Shown: positions 8,750 to 17,445 of the stretch, one piece after another
Position numbering within the stretch: position 1 is the first letter of the stretch
Layout of the letters: each line of letters starts with the position of its first letter
NCBI GenBank assembly: GCA_002901265.1
Contig: PPHI01000074.1
Coordinates: 1-64,000 of the forward strand
Source of the DNA: Rhodopirellula baltica
GTDB taxonomy: Bacteria; Planctomycetota; Planctomycetia; Pirellulales; Pirellulaceae
Reading direction: 5' to 3'
Length of the DNA stretch: 64,000 nucleotides
Notes under the pieces: model-generated
Databases searched by the model: none
Told to the model about the DNA's origin: nothing
Seen by the model: the letters and a program-made list of their open reading frames with translations, nothing else
Position numbers and translations under genes: made by a program

Positions 8750-11700
8750 ATGCTTGATTCTATCATCCGTTTTTCGCTGAAAAACCGGCTCGTCGTTTTG
8801 GCAGTCGCCGTGATCTTGATGATCGGCGGCGCATGGCGTGCCTTCAGTTTGCCGATCGATGTCTTCCCAAACTTAAACCGACCACGAGTGGTCGTCATGA
8901 CCGAAGCCCCGGGGATGGCCCCGGAAGAGGTCGAAGCACTGATTACGTTTCCACTCGAAACCGCATTCAACGGAGCCAGCGGCGTTGAAGCCGTGCGTAG
9001 CAGCAGTGGGATCGGCTTGTCGGTGATTTACGTGGAGTTTGGCTGGGGGACCGACATCTATAACGACCGTCAAATTGTTAACGAGCGTTTGCAGCTCGCC
9101 CAAGAGACTCTGCCCAGTGGGATCAAGCCTACCCTAGCACCGATTTCATCGATCATGGGGCAGATCTTGATGTATGCGATGTGGAGCGAAGGCGAAGAAA
9201 CGCAGCCGATGGAAGTTCGTACCCTCGCCGATTGGGTCGTGCGCCAACGATTGTTGACCATTCCCGGTGTCTCGCAAGTATTCACAATGGGTGGCGGCAG
9301 GATGCAATATCAAGTGCTGCTTGACCCCGACAAGCTTCGCGAATTTGATCTCACGATCGCTGATGTTCATACCGCGGTTGATGAGTCGAATCTGAATGCG
9401 ACGGGCGGTTACTTGGATGAACGTGGAAGCAACGAATTACTCGTTCGCGGGCTTGGACGGATCACCGGCCTGGACGACTTGCGGCAAATTGTCGTGGTGA
9501 TGCGTGGGAACCGACCGATCTCGTTGGCTGATGTTGCCAGGGTTGTTGAAGGCCCGCAGGTCAAACGCGGTGATTCGTCCGCGCTGATACGCCAACCCGA
9601 CGATTCGATTGAAGGTGGTCCGTCAGTTGTTTTGACCATCAACAAGCAGCCTGGAGCTGACACCCGAGCGGTTGATGACGCGATTCGGTCGGCGCTGGAC
9701 GAATTGAAGCTAACGATGCCCGGCGATATTCGTATCGAAAAGGTTTACTCGCAACGAGCGTTCATTGATCGGGCAATCGACAACGTGATCGAAGCACTCG
9801 CCGACGGTGGCGTCTTGGTGCTGGTCATCTTGTTCCTGTTTTTGCTGAATTTCCGTACGACGTTCGTCACCCTGACTGCGATTCCACTTTCGATCGTTAC
9901 GACCGCGATCGTATTTGCCGCGATGGGGCTTTCGATCAACACGATGACGCTGGGCGGAATCGCGGTCGCAATTGGCGAGCTTGTCGACGATGCGATCGTT
10001 GATGTGGAGAACATCTTTCGACGTCTTAAAGAATGGCGTTCGCAAAAGCGTGCCGAGAAACAATCAGCAATTCTTCATGCAACGGAGGCGATCGGTGTGG
10101 TGTACCGTGCCAGCGTCGAGGTTCGCAGCAGCGTCGTGTACGGAACAGCGATCGTGGTGTTGGTTTTCCTGCCGCTCTTTGCGCTCGAAGGAATGGAAGG
10201 CAAGCTGTTCGTGCCAATGGCGATGGGCTATGTCGTGTCATTGTTGGCGTCACTGGTCGTTTCGCTGACCGTGACACCCGCTTTGTCGTCGTTGCTGTTG
10301 GTCGGGAACCGAACTTGGCGATGGGTAACACCGCTGTTTTCATTTGGGATCGCAGTGCTGTCGGTTGGCTGGGTAATCCCACGAATCTTGCACATGGTTG
10401 GGCTGGGTGATCAATGGGGCAACCATCTGTGGATCTATAGCCTGCTTTTGACTCCGTTGGTTTGGGGCGGCGTGGTTTTGACCGAACGGTTGCTCGGTGG
10501 CGAAGAGGCAGAGGAGGGCAGACTGTTGGTTGGGCTTCACGGTATGGTGAATTCGGCAATCGGATTTAGTACTCGAAATGCGGCCCCCGTGCTTGTGGTG
10601 ACAGCGTTAATGGTTCTGTTCGCTGCAACAACACTGTTTCGGCTTGAAAACGATTTTTTGCCGCCTTTCAACGAAGGTTGCGTGCAGGTCAATGCGTTGT
10701 TGCCGCCGGGATCTTCGCTGGCGACTAGCAACAAGATCGGCATGGCAGCGCAAGAGGCATTGATCAAGATTCCGGCAGTTCGGTCGGTGGCACGCAAAAC
10801 CGGGCGGGCAGAGCTTGATGAGCATGCCGAGGGCGTGAATGTCACCGAGATGTTTCTGGAGATCGAAGAAGACGCGGATCGTGAGCTGACGATTCAGCAG
10901 ATTCGTCAAACAATGGACGAAATCCCCGGCGTGGTTTCCAGCACCGAGCAACCGCTCGCCCACTTGATCAGCCACATGATTTCTGGAGTGAAAGCTCAAA
11001 TCGGTATCAAGCTCTATGGGGATGATTTAGATCTGCTTCGCAAAAAGGCGGAGGAGATGAAGTCGGTCATTAGCGACATCCCTGGACTGGCCGACGTGAT
11101 GATCGAACAGCAGACCAATATTCCACAGCTTCGCATTGAGCTCGATCGGCCCGCGTTGACACAGGCCGGATTGCGCCCAGCACAGGTGATGGAAATGGTT
11201 GAAACGGCAATGAACGGAACCGTGGTCAGCCAAGTGTTATTGGGACAACGGAGCTTTAATTTGCTGGTTCGAATGGACGAGCCATATCGCGAAGACCTGT
11301 CAAAGCTTCGGCGATTGGTGGTGCCACTTCCAAATGGTGGGCGATTGCCGTTGGAGACAGTCGCAAAAATCTATGAAAGTGGTGGCCCAAACACAATCAA
11401 ACGTGAGCAGGTTCGACGACGAATCGTCTTGCAGGCTAACGTCGCGGATCGAGGCGTCGTTGACGTCGTTAGCGATATCAAGGACAGGCTTTCAAGCGTT
11501 GAGTTGCCGCCGGGGTATTTCATTGAATATGGCGGTCAGTTTGAAAGTCAAAGGTCAGCCTCGCGGCGACTCGCCCTATTAAGTGCGGCCGCATTCCTCG
11601 GGATGTTTTTGGTGTTGTTCACCCTGTTTGGTAATGTGAATTTCGCGATGCAGGTACTTGTCGCACTGCCGACCGCATTTGTCGGGGCCGTCGCGGCACT

Positions 11701-12124
11701 CGCGATTACCGAACAGAATTTGACCGTCGCGGCGATGGTCGGCTTCATTTCACTCTGTGGAATCGCCAGCCGCAATGGAATCTTACTGCTGAATCACTAT
11801 ATCCATTTGGTGAAAGAAGAAGGCGAGTCGTGGACGCAGTCGATGGTGCGTCGCGCCGGCCAAGAAAGGATGGCACCCGTTTTAATGACGGCGTTGACCA
11901 GTGGGATCGGGTTGCTGCCACTAGCTTTGGCCGCAGGTGAGCCAGGGAAAGAAATCCTATATCCGATTGCGACGGTGATCGTTGGCGGCTTGATCACCAG
12001 TACGATTGCCGAATTCTTTGTACGGCCGGCATTGTTTTGGGCCGTTGGTGTCGGTGCCGGGAAAAAGATCGTTGCCAAAGATGATGAACTTGCATTTGGG
12101 GAAATTTCAACCGTCCCCGAATGA
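8750..12124 (+). CDS. Heavy-metal RND efflux pump, CusA/CzcA family
   Basis: I choose ATG 8750 (1124 residues) because the protein then begins MLDSIIRFSLKNRLVVL, as family members do. The frame extends to GTG 8684 but that adds an unconserved stretch. It has the RND layout: TM1 near the N-terminus, a large porter loop, a TM2-6 block, a second loop, and a final TM block. The TM4 motif at about residues 401-425, GGIAVAIGELVDDAIVDVEN, carries the acidic residues of the proton relay and resembles the CusA pattern more than the CzcA DFG pattern. The pump exports metal ions, likely monovalent or divalent transition metals, using proton influx. Ion specificity remains undetermined. No outer-membrane factor is encoded in the cluster. 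Confidence 0.92.
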   Translation: MLDSIIRFSLKNRLVVLAVAVILMIGGAWRAFSLPIDVFPNLNRPRVVVMTEAPGMAPEEVEALITFPLETAFNGASGVEAVRSSSGIGLSVIYVEFGWGTDIYNDRQIVNERLQLAQETLPSGIKPTLAPISSIMGQILMYAMWSEGEETQPMEVRTLADWVVRQRLLTIPGVSQVFTMGGGRMQYQVLLDPDKLREFDLTIADVHTAVDESNLNATGGYLDERGSNELLVRGLGRITGLDDLRQIVVVMRGNRPISLADVARVVEGPQVKRGDSSALIRQPDDSIEGGPSVVLTINKQPGADTRAVDDAIRSALDELKLTMPGDIRIEKVYSQRAFIDRAIDNVIEALADGGVLVLVILFLFLLNFRTTFVTLTAIPLSIVTTAIVFAAMGLSINTMTLGGIAVAIGELVDDAIVDVENIFRRLKEWRSQKRAEKQSAILHATEAIGVVYRASVEVRSSVVYGTAIVVLVFLPLFALEGMEGKLFVPMAMGYVVSLLASLVVSLTVTPALSSLLLVGNRTWRWVTPLFSFGIAVLSVGWVIPRILHMVGLGDQWGNHLWIYSLLLTPLVWGGVVLTERLLGGEEAEEGRLLVGLHGMVNSAIGFSTRNAAPVLVVTALMVLFAATTLFRLENDFLPPFNEGCVQVNALLPPGSSLATSNKIGMAAQEALIKIPAVRSVARKTGRAELDEHAEGVNVTEMFLEIEEDADRELTIQQIRQTMDEIPGVVSSTEQPLAHLISHMISGVKAQIGIKLYGDDLDLLRKKAEEMKSVISDIPGLADVMIEQQTNIPQLRIELDRPALTQAGLRPAQVMEMVETAMNGTVVSQVLLGQRSFNLLVRMDEPYREDLSKLRRLVVPLPNGGRLPLETVAKIYESGGPNTIKREQVRRRIVLQANVADRGVVDVVSDIKDRLSSVELPPGYFIEYGGQFESQRSASRRLALLSAAAFLGMFLVLFTLFGNVNFAMQVLVALPTAFVGAVAALAITEQNLTVAAMVGFISLCGIASRNGILLLNHYIHLVKEEGESWTQSMVRRAGQERMAPVLMTALTSGIGLLPLALAAGEPGKEILYPIATVIVGGLITSTIAEFFVRPALFWAVGVGAGKKIVAKDDELAFGEISTVPE

Positions 12125-12170
12125 ATGTTGATTGACGTCGGTTGAACTTTTGATTGATAGGAGAAACGAG

Positions 12171-12533
12171 ATGCTAAAAGGATTGATCTTCGGTGTGTTG
12201 TCAGTTGTTTCGATGGTTGCCTTGGATGGCGATGTCGCCAGCGCGGGCGATGGTGCTGGTACTGTTGCGAACTCACCTCAACGCGAGTTGGTCAACTATC
12301 GACTCGAAAACTGGAAAACGGCTCATGCCGAGTCTGGCAAAAAAGGTGAGCAACTGGTGGCAACACTGAAGAAGCTTCGCTGCGAAGTCTCGGTCAGTAG
12401 CCACGGAGGACACCAGGACGTGAAGTACCGCTGCGTGAAGTGGCAGCAGTTGTCGCTGAAGAGCCACAAAGAAGCCCATCAATGGGAAGCTTGGCTCAAG
12501 CAATACGGATTTGCGACAAAGCACGAACATTAG
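12171..12533 (+). CDS. Small exported protein of the metal-efflux cluster
   Basis: ATG 12171 is preceded by AGGAG at a normal distance, so it is preferred to the upstream in-frame codon at 12132. The product is 120 residues: a signal peptide (LIFGVLSVVSMVALDGDVASA) and a small charged domain containing one Cys (LRCEVSVSSHGGH), a second Cys (YRCVKWQQL) and several His residues, ending KHEH. It sits 46 bases after the pump gene on the same strand. A periplasmic accessory role in metal efflux is inferred from context only; no family is recognised. Confidence 0.6.
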   Translation: MLKGLIFGVLSVVSMVALDGDVASAGDGAGTVANSPQRELVNYRLENWKTAHAESGKKGEQLVATLKKLRCEVSVSSHGGHQDVKYRCVKWQQLSLKSHKEAHQWEAWLKQYGFATKHEH

Positions 12534-12630
12534 ACGCGAGTCGTTTTACTTCGTCTGGAAACCGGGGCAGTCACACTCTGTGAGTCGTGACTTTCCCACA
12601 CCGGTCAAACAAAACAGTGAGGACATTTCG

Positions 12631-13149
12631 GTGAAGCGATTCTATTTTTCGATCTTGATTGCAGCTGTCGCGATCAGCGGCTGCTCCAATAAAAAAGAAG
12701 AGACTGCAAGTGGTGAGACTCCAGTGGTGATGGATGAGATGCCTCCAGAAATGGAAATGCATCCTGAACACGGACCTCACGGTGGGGAGTTGATCGAGTT
12801 GGGCAAGGAGGCGTACCACATTGAATTCGTGCATTCCGATGCGGGCGTTACCATGTACACGCTCGATGGAACCGCGACGGAACCGGTCTCGATTCCTGCA
12901 GAGACGCTCACGGTCAGTTTGAAGCTAGAAGGCAAGGTCAAGTCATTCGATCTTGCCGCAGTGGCATCGCCTGCTGAAGAATCGGGAAAGGCGTCTGCAT
13001 TTGCGTCGGCGGACCCGGACTTGTCGGACTGGATGGATCGAGGTGCGGAGGGTGTGATCGTGGTCAACATCGACGGGAAATCTTTTACCGGAAACCTGTC
13101 ACACGATCATGGCCACGAAGGGCATGATCACGACGAGCACGATCATTGA
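12631..13149 (+). CDS. Predicted lipoprotein with His-rich tail, metal-efflux cluster
   Basis: GTG 12631 is preceded by a GAGGA ribosome site, and the protein then begins with a lipoprotein signal (KRFYFSILIAAVAISGC, lipobox ISGC, Cys18). The 172-residue product contains a HPEHGPHGGELIELG segment and a compact beta domain, and ends in the metal-ligand tail HDHGHEGHDHDEHDH. Similar HGG-type domains occur beside RND efflux genes. A periplasmic metal-buffering or delivery role is inferred. It is the last gene of the cluster and converges with the response regulator gene 17 bases away. Confidence 0.7.
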   Translation: MKRFYFSILIAAVAISGCSNKKEETASGETPVVMDEMPPEMEMHPEHGPHGGELIELGKEAYHIEFVHSDAGVTMYTLDGTATEPVSIPAETLTVSLKLEGKVKSFDLAAVASPAEESGKASAFASADPDLSDWMDRGAEGVIVVNIDGKSFTGNLSHDHGHEGHDHDEHDH

Positions 13150-13166
13150 TTTCCGAGCCCGAGTAA

Positions 13167-15197
13167 TCAGTCGCGCGTGACGAAGGGGATTCCCGGCGAA
13201 ATTGGCAATTGAATCGGGATGATTTGTCCCGATCGGACCAATTGAATGCCACGGCTGGTTGTCGGATCGACCAAGATGCTGCGGAGTCCGTCCAAGGTCA
13301 TTGGCGGTGCGAACAGATAGCCTTGAGCGCTGTCGCATTTCCACTGTTGCAGCAGGCTAACCTGAAGTGGCGATTCGACACCCTGGCAGACGATTTTCGC
13401 AGACAGGTGATGAGCCAGTTTCATGATCGCTTCGGCAATAATCGCGCGACCTTGATCGACGACGATCGATGCGGTGAAGGTTCGGTCGATCTTGACTGTT
13501 TCAACAGGGTATTCCTGGAAACAGGTCAATGACGAGCTGCCTTTTCCGAAGTCGTCGATGTGGATTCCGATTCCCATTCGCGACAGTTCGTGCATTGTCT
13601 GCACCGAACGTTCGCTGTGGCGTGCGTCGCTATTTTCGGACATCTCCAATTTCAAATCCCATTGAAATTGGGTGCGTTCGATGATAGCGCTTAATCGGTT
13701 CGCGAAAAACGGATCGGCTAATTGGCGACGTGACACGTTGACGCCCAGGTAGACGTTTGGACGTTCGGGTTCCGAAAAGGAACGCATCAGTCTGCCGAAT
13801 TCACGCATCGAGTGTTCGAGCACCCATTCGCCAAAGTGGCTCATCAAGCCGATTTCTTCTGCGATCGGGATGAACTTACTCGGCGGGACGTAGGCACCGT
13901 CTTGTCCGCGCCAACGCGAAAGAACTTCGACGCCTTGGATTTGTCCGTCTTTTAGGTTGACGATCGGTTGATAACGCAATTCGAAATGTTCGTCCCTGAG
14001 TGCTGTTCGAAGTTGGTCTTCGAGTTCGTGGCGGGCGACGATCGCGTCGTGCATCGTCTGATCGAACACTGCGATTTGGCCTTTGCCCGAGTTCTTCGCT
14101 TGGTACATCGCGGTGTCCGCGTTTCGCAGCGCGTCGTGGGCATCAGACAGGTTGTGGTCTAGGAAGGCGACGCCAACGCTCGTGCCCACGGTTACCAGCC
14201 GCTTTCCGATTTGGAACGGTTCGCAAATCCTTTTGACGATTCGCTGTGCGACGCGAAGTGCGTCGTCGCGATGGATCATCCGTTCCAGCAGCACGACGAA
14301 TTCGTCGCCGCCTAGTCGCACGGTTTTGTCGTTGTCGCCGAATCGGAACTCAGGCGCCGAATCGGTTGCCCGTGAAGACGTGTCGTGTTCGCGGACGCAT
14401 TCTTGAAGCCGCATCGCAACTTGGTTCAGCAATTCGTCACCGGCGTCGTGGCCGAGTGAGTCATTGATGATTTTAAAGTTGTCGAGGTCGAGAAACAGCA
14501 GTGCGTCATAGGTTTCCCGATCCGGACCTTGGTCTGCGAGTACCGATTCAAGCTTCGCGATCAGGTAGGGTCGGTTGGGTAAATCGGTCAGCGAATCACG
14601 ATGAGCGATATCACGCAGTTCTGACTCGGCCTTTCGTCGGCGGTCGACTTCTTTTCGGAGGGTGGTTAGTTTTTCTTTTTGACGGATCGCAAGACGATAT
14701 TTTTCGCTTAACGCGAGTGCAAGTTGTCTTGCTTCGTCGTGTGCAAACGGTTTTCGTAGCAGCAGCAAACGGTCGTTGTAACCCAATGCGTCGACGATGT
14801 CGTCCCAAGTGTGATCGCTATATGCGGTGCAGATGACGACTTGGATTTCCTTGTCGATTTCCCAAATCTTTTGAATGGTTTGCAAACCGTCAATCCCTTG
14901 CGGCATTCGCATATCGACAAATGCGACCGAGAACGGCATGTCGTGCTCAAGAGATTTACGGACGGTTTCGACACCAATTTCACCGCTGTAGGCATGGGTG
15001 AGCGAAAAGACGGGAGCATCTGACGCGAAGTGATCGTCGTCGGGCATCGAATCGGGTTGAGTGTCTAGAAACCGTGCTTCGAAATCGTCCAAGTCTTCGT
15101 GACGTCGGTCGTCACGAAAAATGCGGGTGAACGTTTCGTGGATCTGTGACTGATCGTCGATAATCAGTATTCGGCGTTCGGTTTGAAAATCAGTCAT
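13167..15197 (-). CDS. Response regulator with GGDEF and EAL domains
   Basis: 676 residues. The N-terminal REC domain has the acidic pair Asp14-Asp15, phospho-acceptor Asp95 (VAFVDMRMPQ) and the conserved KP near residue 180. A short coiled linker leads to a GGDEF domain with intact VRLGGDEFVVLLE (about residue 294), so diguanylate cyclase activity is plausible. The C-terminal EAL domain keeps VEVLSRW, NVSRRQ, IDDFGKGSSS, VKIDRTF and AQGYLFAP. The usual AEGVE motif reads CQGVE near residue 601, changing the first Glu, a proposed catalytic base, to Gln. Phosphodiesterase activity may therefore be weak or absent. The gene overlaps the upstream sensor kinase by 8 bases, so the two form a two-component c-di-GMP switch. 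Confidence 0.92.
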   Translation of the reverse strand: MTDFQTERRILIIDDQSQIHETFTRIFRDDRRHEDLDDFEARFLDTQPDSMPDDDHFASDAPVFSLTHAYSGEIGVETVRKSLEHDMPFSVAFVDMRMPQGIDGLQTIQKIWEIDKEIQVVICTAYSDHTWDDIVDALGYNDRLLLLRKPFAHDEARQLALALSEKYRLAIRQKEKLTTLRKEVDRRRKAESELRDIAHRDSLTDLPNRPYLIAKLESVLADQGPDRETYDALLFLDLDNFKIINDSLGHDAGDELLNQVAMRLQECVREHDTSSRATDSAPEFRFGDNDKTVRLGGDEFVVLLERMIHRDDALRVAQRIVKRICEPFQIGKRLVTVGTSVGVAFLDHNLSDAHDALRNADTAMYQAKNSGKGQIAVFDQTMHDAIVARHELEDQLRTALRDEHFELRYQPIVNLKDGQIQGVEVLSRWRGQDGAYVPPSKFIPIAEEIGLMSHFGEWVLEHSMREFGRLMRSFSEPERPNVYLGVNVSRRQLADPFFANRLSAIIERTQFQWDLKLEMSENSDARHSERSVQTMHELSRMGIGIHIDDFGKGSSSLTCFQEYPVETVKIDRTFTASIVVDQGRAIIAEAIMKLAHHLSAKIVCQGVESPLQVSLLQQWKCDSAQGYLFAPPMTLDGLRSILVDPTTSRGIQLVRSGQIIPIQLPISPGIPFVTRD

Positions 15198-17226
15198 GGC
15201 TGTCCCCGCTATCGCCGGATGATGTCGCGGGGTGCAATTTCACCGTGTCATCTGGAGTTGGGCGGAACGCTTCGGAGGAACGATTGCCTTCATCGTGTGG
15301 TTTGGCGGTCGGCTTCGTTAGTGGCAATTCCACGATAAAGGTCGCACCTAAATTGGGGCCCTCGCTGTATGCCTCGATCGATCCGCCAAGACGTTTCAAC
15401 GTATTGGCGCAAAAGTGCAGGCCCAAGCCGGTGCCAGCTTCACGTGTCGTAAAGTGAGCGTCAAAGACGCGTTCGAGCGTAGCCTTGTCCATGCCGCATC
15501 CGTTATCACGGAAGCGAACTCGCGCGGCCGATTTGGTGGTGATGATGTCAACTCGCAATAACGGGCGACGACCAACCGGTTCGAGACCGCACGATGCGTT
15601 GCCTGCATTGGCGATGATGTTGATCAACACCTGGAGCAACATTGATCGGTCACTCCAAACCAGAACGTTTGAATCGAGTTTTAGTTCTACTTCGACGTTG
15701 TCTTCGTGCAGCTTGGCTTCGACACAAGCGATCGCTTCTTCAACCAATCGGTTGAGCGACAAGAGATTCCAATTGACCGATTGGTTGGTGTGCTTGCGTT
15801 GGTCGCCAATGACTTGGTGAATGTGCTGAATGTTGTCGTTCAATGTATGCAATAAGCTGACAAGGTCTTGCTTGTCTTCCTCGAGAGTCTCGCTGAGTCG
15901 ATGTAAGTATTTTGGCGTTGCCTTGCGGAACGCTTCGTCAGCGTCGTCGAATTCGAGTCGGCTGGCGAGTCTTTCGAGTGGCTCGATACGAAGGTGGGTG
16001 ACCCGTTTGGTTGCCGTTTCCATCAAGCTGTTCACGTTGGTCAACACATTGCCGACATTGTGGATCACTGTGTCTGCGACCAAACTCATTCCGGCTGCAT
16101 GAGACGCATCCGAGAGTTGACGTTGTGCATCGCCAAGTCGGTCTCGCATCCTAGCGAATGATTCTGCCAATTGGCCGATTTCGTCGTTGCCGGCAATCTC
16201 TAAGACTTCGCAGTCAGAATGTTGAACGATCACGCCTGACTGAGCGATCTGTTCGGTGTGTTGACGAATCATTTCAAGCCGTCCGATCACCAAACGTTGT
16301 AATAATAGAAACAGCATCAACAGCGATCCGCAAACACCACACATTGAAAGATAGCGAGCGATGGCCGTGGTGCGTTTGCTTCGCATCATGACGTCGCGTG
16401 GCAAATGCACCACAAGCTCGGCAAGCGTTTCGCCCTTGGGGTTCAGCAGCGGTGAGTGGACGGCCAGCATTGATTGGTTGACGGGCTGAACGTAAAGTTT
16501 GCCGTCGTGCGGTTCGTCTATCGGATGGCGGTTGATCGTAAAGGGGACGCTGGTCCGGCGTTGCAGCTCAGTGATCAGCAACGCATCAAAGGGACGCCCG
16601 ACGGCATAGTACAATTCATTCCCATGTCCGGCGTTCAAGACCGTGGGCAATTTCAAACCGGCGAACAGGACCAAGTTGCCGTCGTTGTCGGTCGAAATTC
16701 CAGTTGCCGATGGGCTATCGTCCCATCCGTGTTGTTGCAGTCGTGCGGTAATACGTTCGAGACCGAGCGCGTCGGTATCATCGTTCGTCAGCCAGTTCCA
16801 ATTTCCGTGGTCGTCAATGGTGGCACGCCACTGCATCCGTGTCGTCGCATCTGAATTGTTAAAACCGACACCGGGAAAGTAGGCGCCGAAATTGATGTCG
16901 CGAGACGCCATTTCCGATAGATAATCGATTTCGGTGTTGATTGCCGAAAGAACCCGATTGGTTTCCTTTAGTGCGGTGACTCGCTCGAGTGCCGCGAACT
17001 CGGTCGCGATCACGTATCGCCGAACAAATTCTTCGATGCCGACGACGACCCCCAGCATCAGTGCCAGGGCGAGGACGATTTTGCTTCGCAGTGATCGAGA
17101 GTGTTGACGTTCGGCACCCGCCGCTTCGAGCATTGTCGAGCGGTCTACGTCTGCTGAAGTTGTCGCGGTGGGGTAGGGGCGTTGCCGAAGCATGATAGCG
17201 AGGGGGGGCGTGCAAACGGTTGCCAA
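15190..17226 (-). CDS. Membrane sensor histidine kinase (CHASE4-like)
   Basis: The start is TTG 17226: an AGGAGG ribosome site lies 6 bases upstream, which decides against the ATG at 17193. The 678-residue product has TM1 at about 48-64, an extracytoplasmic region resembling CHASE4 (about 65-290, with ATEFAALERVTALKETNRVL), TM2, then a HAMP-like linker. The DHp helix contains VIHNVGNVLTNVNS, with the phospho-accepting His near residue 389. The ATPase domain has N box INIIANAGNAS, G1 FRDNGCGMD and G2 TGLGLHFCANTLKRLGG. The stop region overlaps the response regulator start, which marks that protein as its partner. Confidence 0.92.
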   Translation of the reverse strand: MATVCTPPLAIMLRQRPYPTATTSADVDRSTMLEAAGAERQHSRSLRSKIVLALALMLGVVVGIEEFVRRYVIATEFAALERVTALKETNRVLSAINTEIDYLSEMASRDINFGAYFPGVGFNNSDATTRMQWRATIDDHGNWNWLTNDDTDALGLERITARLQQHGWDDSPSATGISTDNDGNLVLFAGLKLPTVLNAGHGNELYYAVGRPFDALLITELQRRTSVPFTINRHPIDEPHDGKLYVQPVNQSMLAVHSPLLNPKGETLAELVVHLPRDVMMRSKRTTAIARYLSMCGVCGSLLMLFLLLQRLVIGRLEMIRQHTEQIAQSGVIVQHSDCEVLEIAGNDEIGQLAESFARMRDRLGDAQRQLSDASHAAGMSLVADTVIHNVGNVLTNVNSLMETATKRVTHLRIEPLERLASRLEFDDADEAFRKATPKYLHRLSETLEEDKQDLVSLLHTLNDNIQHIHQVIGDQRKHTNQSVNWNLLSLNRLVEEAIACVEAKLHEDNVEVELKLDSNVLVWSDRSMLLQVLINIIANAGNASCGLEPVGRRPLLRVDIITTKSAARVRFRDNGCGMDKATLERVFDAHFTTREAGTGLGLHFCANTLKRLGGSIEAYSEGPNLGATFIVELPLTKPTAKPHDEGNRSSEAFRPTPDDTVKLHPATSSGDSGDSHD

Positions 17227-17232
17227 AACCCA

Positions 17233-17238
17233 CCTCCT
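17233..17238 (-). promoter_or_regulatory. Consensus ribosome binding site supporting a TTG start
   Basis: The minus strand reads AGGAGG six bases before TTG 17226. Strong Shine-Dalgarno sequences are uncommon among the genes of this window, so this site decides the start of the sensor kinase. Confidence 0.7.
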
Positions 17239-17445
17239 TCCAGCGCATTATCTCCTCGGGCGATGTCCAGTTTCCCGCATCCAAGACAGCCTAAGGAATT
17301 GCTTCTCTAGTGAAGTGAAGTGGTGGCTTCACGCAACACTAGGTCTTGTGACCGCCTGTGCAGCGTCCGAGGCAAATCAGACATCGCTTGGGTAAATGAG
17401 CAATTCAAGCTGTGACGGTTATCGCGATTATGCCAGCGGCACGAA

